Source of the DNA: Ensifer adhaerens | GTDB lineage: Bacteria; Pseudomonadota; Alphaproteobacteria; Rhizobiales; Rhizobiaceae | Assembly (NCBI RefSeq): GCF_020035535.1 | Contig: NZ_CP083349.1 | Span: 1,364,001 to 1,428,000, forward strand | DNA: 64,000 bases | Reading direction: 5' to 3' | In this document: piece after piece, positions 25,257-32,715 of the stretch | How the letters are laid out: each line of letters starts with the position of its first letter | Numbering within the stretch: position 1 is the stretch's first letter | Notes under the pieces: generated by a model | Told to the model about the DNA's origin: nothing | What the model saw: the letters and a program-made list of their open reading frames with translations, nothing else | Databases searched by the model: none | Translations under genes and position numbers: made by a program

Positions 25257-26828
25257 TTACCTTGCCGTGGGCGTGAACCAATCTTCTGACCTCAGCTGCG
25301 CCCAAATCTCCCGAGCGACCGCTCCACCGCGTTCGATTACTTTGCGCTCATCGTCGACAACCAAGTGTCCGTCTCTGACCTGGACCACACCTTCCGTCAT
25401 CACGTTCCTGACATGAAGCCCGCTGGCATACAGGAGATTATTCAGCGGTTCTGGCGGCGCGGTCCCAGGTCCGACGAAAAATCCGGACACATCAATCGAC
25501 GTCAAGTCCGCCTTGGCGCCCACCGAGATGCGACCGAGATCACTCCTGCCAAGACCGTTTGCCGGGTTCAGCGTGACACATTTGATCATGTCCCAGACTG
25601 TGGGCCGTCTCCCAGGGATATCCCCATCCGCAGCCAGGTCATGGCGGAGGCGACCGTAAAGAACAGCGAGTTTAGCGTTTTCCAGCATGTCATTGGAGTG
25701 AGTATCCAGCCCAACGTTTGTGTTAATACCTGCGGCGAGGGCATGGATAAATGGTTGTGTGATGGCAGGGCCGCCCGCTCCAGCGCCTGATGGGCAGTGG
25801 CAGTAGGTGAACTTCTTGCGAGCTCCCAGAAAAGGCGCGTCACGCTTTGCGTTCCATCCGCCGAGATGGGCGCCGAAAAAGGGCATGTCATAGAAGCCGA
25901 ACTCATCGAGCCACTGGACAGGGCCCTTTCCCCAAAGCCGCTCCATCTTCCCAACATCCTCAACCATCGTTGCTAGATGAGTATGGATGCCGTTGCCGAG
26001 TTGCTTGGCTGCTTCCACCACGGCCCGTAGTGTCTCAGGCGTATGCGTTTCCGGCCCCTGCGGCGCCATCATTGGGAGGATACGGCCGTCTTCTGCGCCG
26101 TTGATGGAAAGCCCGAATTCAAGATTCTCCTGAATTTCAGCGAGTGTGTCAGGAACCGAGTCGAAGAGCACCTGATCCGACTCGCGTTGCCAGATCGGCA
26201 TCAGCCGCGACCAGCCAGGCACCATCCCGCCTGGATAACCACGCACGCCCCAGGCCCGGGCGACGCGCACATACGATTTCATCTGCTTCAAGGAGAGCGA
26301 TTGTTCGACCTGTGTCGTGCAGCCTCCACGCAATATTTCTGCTAAGTTGTAGGCAGTAAGCGCATCGAGATCATCGTCATCGAGCTTTTCGATCGCGAAT
26401 AGTGGGCCCGACCACAGCCTGCCGCTTTCGATGAGACCTCGGCTGCACGATCCTCCTGCCACGTGCGTATGACCAGAGATCATCCCAGGAATCAGCAATT
26501 GGCCCTTCATTGACAGACGATCGTCCAACCCTCGCACGGGTCCCGACACAATGTCGGCGATATGCCCGTCCTGGAGGACCACGGAATGATCCGAGCGAAG
26601 TTCGAGTTCGCCATTTTCGTAGACCAGAGTCCAACTCGGTTCGAGGACGAGCGTTTTCGTCTGGCGCAAAGGCCTTTTCGCTGACGCCGTCTTGTCTTTG
26701 TTCTCTGCACTCGGCTGGCCATCGCTTTTCGGCGCCTGTGCAAAGAGATCGGCTGTTATCGCGGCTGGAGCTAGAAGCGCGGCCGAGCCAGACAGCAGCG
26801 AGCGCCTCGATAGGTTAGACAGCTTCAT
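25257..26828 (-). CDS. Tat-exported amidohydrolase (TrzN/AtzA-like deaminase/chlorohydrolase family)
   Basis: A 523-residue protein. The N-terminus has a twin-arginine signal ('SRRSLLSGSAALLAPAA'), so it should be exported folded with its metal. The metal-dependent hydrolase barrel has 'LIPGMISGHTHVAGG' (HxH), 'NGIHTHLATMVEDVG', 'FFGAHLGGWN' and 'GLDTHSNDMLENAKL', which supply the expected His/His/His/His/Asp ligands of a mononuclear site. The family hydrolyses C-N or C-Cl bonds of heterocycles and amides. ATG 26828 places the twin arginines at residues 8-9, right for a Tat signal; an upstream start at 26876 would spoil this. Divergent from LysR copy B. Confidence 0.84.
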   Translation of the reverse strand: MKLSNLSRRSLLSGSAALLAPAAITADLFAQAPKSDGQPSAENKDKTASAKRPLRQTKTLVLEPSWTLVYENGELELRSDHSVVLQDGHIADIVSGPVRGLDDRLSMKGQLLIPGMISGHTHVAGGSCSRGLIESGRLWSGPLFAIEKLDDDDLDALTAYNLAEILRGGCTTQVEQSLSLKQMKSYVRVARAWGVRGYPGGMVPGWSRLMPIWQRESDQVLFDSVPDTLAEIQENLEFGLSINGAEDGRILPMMAPQGPETHTPETLRAVVEAAKQLGNGIHTHLATMVEDVGKMERLWGKGPVQWLDEFGFYDMPFFGAHLGGWNAKRDAPFLGARKKFTYCHCPSGAGAGGPAITQPFIHALAAGINTNVGLDTHSNDMLENAKLAVLYGRLRHDLAADGDIPGRRPTVWDMIKCVTLNPANGLGRSDLGRISVGAKADLTSIDVSGFFVGPGTAPPEPLNNLLYASGLHVRNVMTEGVVQVRDGHLVVDDERKVIERGGAVAREIWAQLRSEDWFTPTAR

Positions 26829-27011
26829 CGGGAACCTTTCTCTTGGGTTGAGGTCGTGCGCGAGGTTTGCGATCAATCAGGCAGGCGTCTAAAGGCGATG
26901 AACGCTATCGATGAACAATAATGAGCGAGAACATCGTTCATTCTTTTTCTTCCTGACCTATCGAACCGAGGGAAAAAATGGTTCGATTATGGCCTTTACG
27001 GAAGTCGTATA

Positions 27012-27024
27012 GTTTGCATCAAAC
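27012..27024. promoter_or_regulatory. Inverted-repeat operator upstream of LysR copy B
   Basis: The same GTTTG-CAT-CAAAC dyad as at 15414-15426, 18 bases before the LysR start and about 185 bases from the divergent amidohydrolase start. A candidate LysR binding site. Confidence 0.55.
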
Positions 27025-27042
27025 CTATCTAACGGATCGATC

Positions 27043-27951
27043 ATGATAGATGCGCTGACCCTTGATCAGATGCGGACCTTTGTGGTCGTCGCTGAAAGCG
27101 GCGGCTTCCGGTCAGCTTCGATGCGCCTTTCGCGCGCCCAATCCGCGGTCAGCCACGCCATCGCGAATCTGGAGGCTCAACTCGGGGTTTCCCTGTTCGA
27201 CCGCACAGGCCATCGTCCGGTGTTGACGCCGGAGGGACAGGCACTGCTTGTCAATGCACGTGACGTCCTGCTGCGCGTCGACGCGATGCGCGCGCGAGCG
27301 CGGGGCATGGGTGAGGGCGTCGAACTCGAGCTATCGCTGATCGTCGACGTGCTGTTTCCGCTTGCGACCGTGGGTGCTGCCTTGAAGGAGATGCGATCAG
27401 TTTACCCTTCGGTCGCCGTCAGGCTTGCCGTGTCGCCGATGGGTGGTCCTCTGGACGGGCTGATCAATCGGCGCTTCACGCTCGGCATCATGGCTGGCGA
27501 GGAGTTTGCGGATCCGGCGATTAGCAGACGCGCCCTGGCCGAAATCCAAATGATAGCCGTAGTCGCCGCAGAACACCCTCTGGGCCTCAACCGCCCGAGC
27601 GCTACTCTCGACAGTCCCGACCTTGCTGACCATCTTCAAATTGTCCTGTCGGACCCTTCTCAGCGCTCCGAGGGGCGTGACTTCGGTGTGCTCTCGCCGC
27701 AGACGTGCCGCGTCAGCAACCAGGACGCCAAATATTCGCTGATACTGGAGGGGCTTGGCTGGGGCCGATTACCCGAATGGCAGGTAGAGCGGGATCTGGC
27801 GGAGGGGCGGCTCGTGCGCTTACCGACGGATTCACTGGGTCGAGACAGTCGACTCCCTATGGAGGCATATCTCGTCCATCGGATCGATGAACCGCTTGGG
27901 CCAGCGGCACGGACCTTCGGGGATGCTCTCTCGCGGCTTTGCGGAGCGTGA
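27043..27951 (+). CDS. LysR-type transcriptional regulator, copy B
   Basis: Encodes the same 302-residue protein as copy A at 15445-16353, residue for residue. Here it is divergent from the Tat-exported amidohydrolase and the VOC-reductase-amidase run, so one regulator specificity is placed at two operons. Unlike copy A, the gene downstream is not the HD protein but a truncated nitroreductase and a Rid paralogue. Lack of divergence between the copies points to recent duplication or gene conversion. Confidence 0.92.
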   Translation: MIDALTLDQMRTFVVVAESGGFRSASMRLSRAQSAVSHAIANLEAQLGVSLFDRTGHRPVLTPEGQALLVNARDVLLRVDAMRARARGMGEGVELELSLIVDVLFPLATVGAALKEMRSVYPSVAVRLAVSPMGGPLDGLINRRFTLGIMAGEEFADPAISRRALAEIQMIAVVAAEHPLGLNRPSATLDSPDLADHLQIVLSDPSQRSEGRDFGVLSPQTCRVSNQDAKYSLILEGLGWGRLPEWQVERDLAEGRLVRLPTDSLGRDSRLPMEAYLVHRIDEPLGPAARTFGDALSRLCGA

Positions 27952-28171
27952 GTGCATACAGCACAGCACCGCGGAATCCGACTTCGCGCTGCTCTTGGCC
28001 TGATTTTGGGTGCCGCTGTCCTGATTGACGAGCTCGGTTTGATTGTGGCCAGTCGAGCATCAGCTAAAACCTAAGACAGGAGCCGGCGGCGATCCCAATC
28101 GCCGTATCGGCAATATCCAGTTCGAAACATTGCAGATCTGGAGCGTGAGGATTCACGCCACAGCGGAGCTT

Positions 28172-28322
28172 ACAATCCTATTGTGGATGCGAAGGTGCGG
28201 CGGCTTGGGACGTTCCATCCTCTTGGAGACTTCGAGCGCAGATGCCGTTCGGTGCGAACGAAGAGCCGCTTCCGAAGATGACGTCCATGCCGGATGAGCT
28301 GCGTTTCCGAAAACATCGATGA
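28172..28322 (+). pseudogene. Truncated nitroreductase tail (paralogue of 18862-19449)
   Basis: This stretch aligns with the last 150 bases of the nitroreductase gene (19300-19449), with scattered substitutions and at least one single-base deletion near 28193 that breaks the frame. It begins exactly where repeat copy B ends, so the rest of the gene was replaced by the LysR segment. The shared end 'DELRFRKHR' can still be read. Confidence 0.75.
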
Positions 28323-28818
28323 CGTCCAAGCGTCGGCTCCGGCACTGCAGGTCTTGATCCTGCATCAACGAACGAAAGGAGATATCTTTGGTGAAGTTGC
28401 CCATTCTGAACCCATCGGGTCGCTCAAGTTCATCAATCCGCGAGCTCTCTACGACCCTATTCCCAATGCGTACTCCCACCTTGCTGTGTTTCCAGCAGGA
28501 TGGCGCATGATCATTCCGGCCGCCCAAGGCGGAGAAAACGCCGGAGGGGAGCTATCGCCGAGCTTCGCGACGCAGCTTCGTCAAACGCTCGACGATACGG
28601 AGGCCATGCTCGCAGCCGCGGGCGGGCGTATGTCGGACGTAGCCAAGTTCAATCCGTTAACCGTCGATCACAGTGACACGAAGTCCGACGTGGTTCGAAA
28701 GGAGTTCGATCGCGTGTGGGGCGAGACAAAGCCTGCATGGACGCTGATTCCAGTCCAGACACTCGCGCTGCCGGGTACGCTGGTGGAGATCGACGTCATT
28801 GCAGTGGTTCCACGTTAG
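28294..28818 (+). CDS. Rid/YjgF family protein, second copy without signal peptide
   Basis: A 174-residue frame whose residues about 45-174 are some 80% alike to the exported Rid protein at 19627-20160 ('[20 protein letters not shown]', '[18 protein letters not shown]', '[11 protein letters not shown]'). The signal-peptide region is replaced by unrelated sequence, and the apparent ATG lies inside the nitroreductase remnant, so the real start is unsure and the gene may be decaying. As in the paralogue, the catalytic-Arg position reads PAWT. A cytoplasmic location would follow if it is expressed. Confidence 0.65.
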   Translation: MSCVSENIDDVQASAPALQVLILHQRTKGDIFGEVAHSEPIGSLKFINPRALYDPIPNAYSHLAVFPAGWRMIIPAAQGGENAGGELSPSFATQLRQTLDDTEAMLAAAGGRMSDVAKFNPLTVDHSDTKSDVVRKEFDRVWGETKPAWTLIPVQTLALPGTLVEIDVIAVVPR

Positions 28819-28926
28819 ATCAGTGGAACGTTCAGATGAAGATAGTGTTGGCGGAGCGAATATCGATTGATCGCGCAGCCGGGGCCCACCTAAGTTGGCA
28901 TCCGCCATCGTTCCTGTCTTAGCAAG

Positions 28927-29874
28927 ATGGCGCGGCGCAAGCGGGACAAACTGCAGACCTTTGGCATGCGCCATTTGCGTTATGTTTTTGCTGCGGCCGA
29001 CAATGGGAGTTTTCGACGAGCGGCGGCAGCAGTTGGTGTACAAGAGTCTGCGATAAGTCGACGGATTCGCGATCTCGAGGACGCCTTGGGCGTTGCTCTA
29101 TTTGTCCGTAGCAACAGTGGTGTACGCCTCACGCACGCTGGCCGGCAATTTATCGCACGGACACGTAAGGGCGTTAACCAAATCAACCATGCGATCCTCG
29201 ATGCTGCGTCATCTGGTCGAGGGGAGGTCGGCAAAGTCAGAATTGGTATATTCACTTCGCTGGCGACCGGTTTCCTTGCGGACCTGCTTCGTGCATTCGT
29301 TGACAATAATTCCGATGTACGGCCGGAGTTGGTGGAGGGCGGGCCGGCGATGCATATTGCGGCAATTCAGCATCATCAACTCGATGTCGCGTTTCTAACC
29401 GGAAGACCTCAGGCGGATCGATGCGACACTCTACATCTCTGGAATGAACGAGTGCTCGTCGCGATACCCGAAAGCCACGAGTTTTCGGGGCGGGCCGACA
29501 TCATGTGGAGTGATTTGCGAGATCGTCATTTCATTGTCAGCGAGAGCGATCCCGGGCCGGAGATACATGATTATCTTGTCAAGCACCTCGCTGATCTCGG
29601 GCGCCATCCAAGTGTTGAGCGGCACGCAGTGGGCAGGGACAATCTGTTGAATCTCGTCGCCATGAACCAGGGCCTCACAGTGCAGAGCGAGGCGACAATG
29701 GGCTCGCAGTTTCCAGGTGTGATCTATCGGCCCTTGAAGGGAGAGGTGCTTCCGTTCAACGCGATCTGGTTGCGGGAGAATGATAATCCGGCGCTACGGC
29801 GGCTGCTCAGCCTGGCAAGGACAATGTCCCGCGATTTGAACGCTATCGAAGCGCCTGGACTGACCTTTAAGTGA
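28927..29874 (+). CDS. LysR-type transcriptional regulator
   Basis: A 315-residue LysR protein, unrelated at close range to copies A/B. HTH: 'HLRYVFAAADNGSFRRAAAA' then 'VQESAISRRIRDLEDALGVALFVR'. The effector domain runs from about residue 95 ('GKVRIGIFTSLATGFLADLL') to the end. It lies 108 bases after the Rid copy, in the same direction, with no divergent gene, so its target is not obvious; it may regulate the upstream Rid unit or be displaced from its partner by rearrangement. Confidence 0.88.
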   Translation: MARRKRDKLQTFGMRHLRYVFAAADNGSFRRAAAAVGVQESAISRRIRDLEDALGVALFVRSNSGVRLTHAGRQFIARTRKGVNQINHAILDAASSGRGEVGKVRIGIFTSLATGFLADLLRAFVDNNSDVRPELVEGGPAMHIAAIQHHQLDVAFLTGRPQADRCDTLHLWNERVLVAIPESHEFSGRADIMWSDLRDRHFIVSESDPGPEIHDYLVKHLADLGRHPSVERHAVGRDNLLNLVAMNQGLTVQSEATMGSQFPGVIYRPLKGEVLPFNAIWLRENDNPALRRLLSLARTMSRDLNAIEAPGLTFK

Positions 29875-30360
29875 GAAGGGCTGATCGACGCTGCATAGAT
29901 GGAGCCTGCAGCGCCCCACGCTCGAAGTCGAGATAACGACGGCGGTTTCATTCAGGCACGTAAGCAAAACACTCCGCCATACTGAAGTCCGCAGTGGCCG
30001 CCATAACCTGCCGTTGGTCTAGTTGTCTCTATGTGCGACACATGCATCATTCATTATCTGCTAAATCTCGTCGAGTGCTTTACGGCGATAGCAATCTCAC
30101 TGACGCTTATTATGGAAGGGGCTCTTGTCTAAAATTTTTATGCCGTCCTTACGCCGGGGCATAAAAACTCAGCGCTATTCTTACATGCGATCCACTAAAT
30201 ACCTGCCGGCAATCCAGTCACTTATGGAGCCGGGACGCATGTCGCAAAATAAATCTTCACATAAATCAACGCCGCCACAATGGCGGCTCGTGCCTGATGC
30301 CCGTTACGGGAGCAGTACGGCACGCTCTTCTACCCTCCCGAAGTTGGTGGGAGTTCGGTC
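29875..30360. other. Intergenic region upstream of kdp remnants
   Basis: About 485 bases. A 79-codon frame (30125-30364, plus) is Ser/Arg-rich with no family resemblance and overlaps the kdpF start; I do not regard it as a gene. The kdp promoter should be here. I could not recognise a KdpE box or a known riboswitch. Confidence 0.4.
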
Positions 30361-30456
30361 ATGACCGCTTCTCTCATGACTGGGCTATCCGGCCTCTGTG
30401 CCATCGGTCTCTTCGCTTACCTGTTCTATGCCCTCGTGAAGCCTGAGCGCTTCTGA
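30361..30456 (+). CDS. kdpF: KdpF, small subunit of the K+-transporting ATPase
   Basis: A 31-residue single-helix protein ('GLCAIGLFAYLFYALVKPERF') matching the KdpF pattern of one membrane helix ending in Y-L-x-Y-A-L-x-x-P-E-x-F. In an intact system it stabilises the KdpABC complex in the inner membrane. GGGAG lies upstream of the ATG. The gene itself looks intact, but the subunits it serves are broken or absent, so it is probably without function here. Confidence 0.82.
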   Translation: MTASLMTGLSGLCAIGLFAYLFYALVKPERF

Positions 30457-30500
30457 ACATACGACAGACATCGCAACAACAAACAACCTGGTGAATAACT

Positions 30501-30584
30501 ATGGGCGACCTCGCATTCGTAGCCGTGACGCTCGTCTTCTTCGTAATCACAGCAGGGTTCATCGTAGCCCTGGATCGAATTTGA
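30501..30584 (+). CDS. 27-residue single-helix membrane peptide between kdpF and kdpA
   Basis: Reads '[20 protein letters not shown]' then 'IVALDRI', one hydrophobic helix with an acidic-basic end. Short peptides of this kind (ending near a D-R-[LI]) often sit beside kdpF in bacterial kdp operons without a defined role. It is 10 bases before kdpA. Support comes from position, hydrophobicity and ATG start; no ribosome site stands out. Confidence 0.55.
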   Translation: MGDLAFVAVTLVFFVITAGFIVALDRI

Positions 30585-30594
30585 GGGCGCTCGC

Positions 30595-31858
30595 ATGACA
30601 CAAGACATCACTCAATTCGTCCTCATCCTTGCGATCATGACCGGTTTGGTTGTGGTTCTCGGCAAATGGATGACGCATCTATTCACAAGTCCAAGCCATA
30701 CCATCCTCGAACGCGTGACCTATAGCATTCTCGGCGTCGCCGCCGAGGAAAAGATGTCCTGGAAACGCTATGGCATGGTGCTGGTGCTAAGCAATGCCGC
30801 CATGCTGCTCCTGGGTTATTTCATCCTGCGGATACAGGAATTCCTGCCGGGCGATACCCTCGCGCGCGCCGCTCAAACCCCCGACCTGGCTTTCAACACC
30901 GCAGCGTCCTTCACGACCAACACAAATTGGCAGGCCTATTCCGGTGAGTCGAGCCTCTCGAACTTCTCCCAGATGGCCGCCATCACGTTCTTGATGTCGA
31001 TCAGCGCCACGACGGGCGTCGCGGCCGCCGGCGGCTTCATCCGAGGCCTCAGCCGAAAGACGACCGCCGATATCGGCAACTATTGGGTCGACTTCACGCG
31101 TGTTCTCTATCGGCTCTTGCTGCCGCTCTGCTTTCTCATGGCTCTAGTCTATGTCTGGCAGGGCATGCCGCAAACGCTGAGTGCGGACGCGATTGTCACG
31201 ACCCTTGAGGGAGCCAAGCAACAGCTGATCCTGGGACCAGTGGCGAGCTTCGAGACCATCAAGCACATCGGCACGAATGGCGGCGGCTTCTACGGTATGA
31301 ACGCAGCGCATCCCTTTGAGAATCCGACACCGCTCACTAATACGCTGCATATCCTGAGCATGTTGCTGATCCCATCGGCGCTCACCTACACCTTCGGCGC
31401 GATGATCTTGCGTCGGCGTCAGGGCTGGGCATTTTTCGGTGCCTTTCTCGTGATGTTCGTCGGCTTCCTGACGCTGGTCTATAGCTCCGAGCGGGGCGGC
31501 AATCCGATGCTGGCCTCGATGGGCGTCGATCAGGCCCAAACAGCCTTCCAAAGTGGCATCCTGGGCTTCACCGCGCTCGCCTGCGTGATGCCAGCCACCC
31601 TTCTTCATCTCGCGCGCCTCGACCTTCTTGCCGAGGAATTCTGGCGTCCGCCCGATCATCATGCCGACCAGGAACACGGTCAAGGTATAGGCGTAGAGCA
31701 CCTCGCTGAAGCCGTGCGGCCCCATATTGGCAAGGCTGTCCAAGGATGGCGTAAGTGACGAGGTTGATGAGACCGACGCCGTCACCGCCGAACACGTTGT
31801 TCAGCATCATCTGCGCGATCGGAACGAACCCGCCGAGAGGTGTCAGCGACGAGTGCAT
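30595..31858 (+). pseudogene. kdpA: Scrambled kdpA (K+-translocating subunit)
   Basis: Residues 1-321 read as normal KdpA ('[20 protein letters not shown]', '[19 protein letters not shown]', '[12 protein letters not shown]'). At about 31557 the sequence jumps to a later piece, '[15 protein letters not shown]'. From about 31600 on, KdpA pieces occur on the opposite strand: '[19 protein letters not shown]' (31600-31683), '[18 protein letters not shown]' (about 31684-31745), and '[18 protein letters not shown]' up to 'LVTYAIL' (about 31743-31858). Order and orientation are both wrong, and the C-terminal quarter is absent. The gene cannot make a channel subunit. Confidence 0.85.
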
Positions 31859-32666
31859 GCGCAGCGTCCGCTAATACCTCTTCCGTGACCTGAGAGGCCG
31901 GAATGAACTGTGCGGCCTCACGATTGACGGCGCCAAGGTGCTCGGCATCGTTGAGCTTAAGGATATCGTCAAAGGCGGTATCAAGGAGCGTTTCAGCGAG
32001 CTGCGCGGCATGGGAATCAAGACGGTGATGATCACCGGCGACAACAAGCTCACGGCTGCCGCCATCGCAGCCGAGGCGGGTGTCGATGACTACCTCGCAG
32101 AAGCAACGCCGGAAGATAAGCTCCGCCTCATCCGCGAATATCAGGCTGACGGACGCCTGGTGGCTATGACCGGTGACGGCACCAATGACGCCCCGGCACT
32201 GGCGCAGGCTGATGTCGCGGTGGCGATGAACAGCGGTACTCAAGCTGCCAAGGAGGCCGGCAATATGGTCGACCTTGACAGCAATCCGACGAAGCTGTTG
32301 CGCGTTGTCGAGGTAGGTAAACAGATGATCATGACCCGCGGTGCGTTGACGACCTTCAGTGTCGCCAATGATTTGGCGAAATATTTCGCAATCATTCCGG
32401 CTGCGTTCGTCGCGACCTATCCGCCTTTGGCAGCCCTCAATATCATGGGCCTCCACAGCCCGGCGTCGGCGATCCTGTCTGCGGTGATCTTCAATGCCCT
32501 GATCATCGTGGTTCTGATCCCGCTGGCGCTCCGCGGGGTCAAATACCGGGCCGAACCGGCGGCTCGGCTGTTGAGCCGGAACCTGCTGATATACGGATTG
32601 GGCGGGATCATAGTCCCATTTGTCGGCATAAAGCTGATCGATATTCTGCTGACCCCCTTCTTCTGA
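31859..32666 (+). pseudogene. kdpB: kdpB remnant (C-terminal third, with an inverted fragment in front)
   Basis: From about 31926 the plus strand reads KdpB's P/N-domain end and last helices: '[18 protein letters not shown]', '[10 protein letters not shown]', '[20 protein letters not shown]', '[20 protein letters not shown]' and '[14 protein letters not shown]', ending normally. Before it, 31859-31925, a KdpB piece from just after the phosphorylation site ('[20 protein letters not shown]') lies inverted. The N-terminal ~440 residues, including the DKTGT aspartate, are missing. kdpC, expected next, is absent: kdpD starts 50 bases after the stop. Confidence 0.85.
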
Positions 32667-32715
32667 CAGGCTCCTGATCAGAGGTGGAAGGCAAGCTTGA
32701 GGCTAGATTTTAACG

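Larger units (their letters stand above)
27000..28171. repeat. 1172-bp direct repeat, copy B (carries LysR gene)
   Basis: Second copy of 15402-16573, same orientation. The left edge replaces the wrbA-side promoter with the amidohydrolase-side region; the right edge joins straight to a nitroreductase tail instead of the HD gene. The two copies bracket 10.4 kb (16574-26999), so recombination between them would delete or amplify that block. Confidence 0.95.

Noticed and set aside
30125..30364. 79-codon plus-strand frame before kdpF
   Set aside because: No family resemblance, poor composition, and it overlaps the kdpF start.
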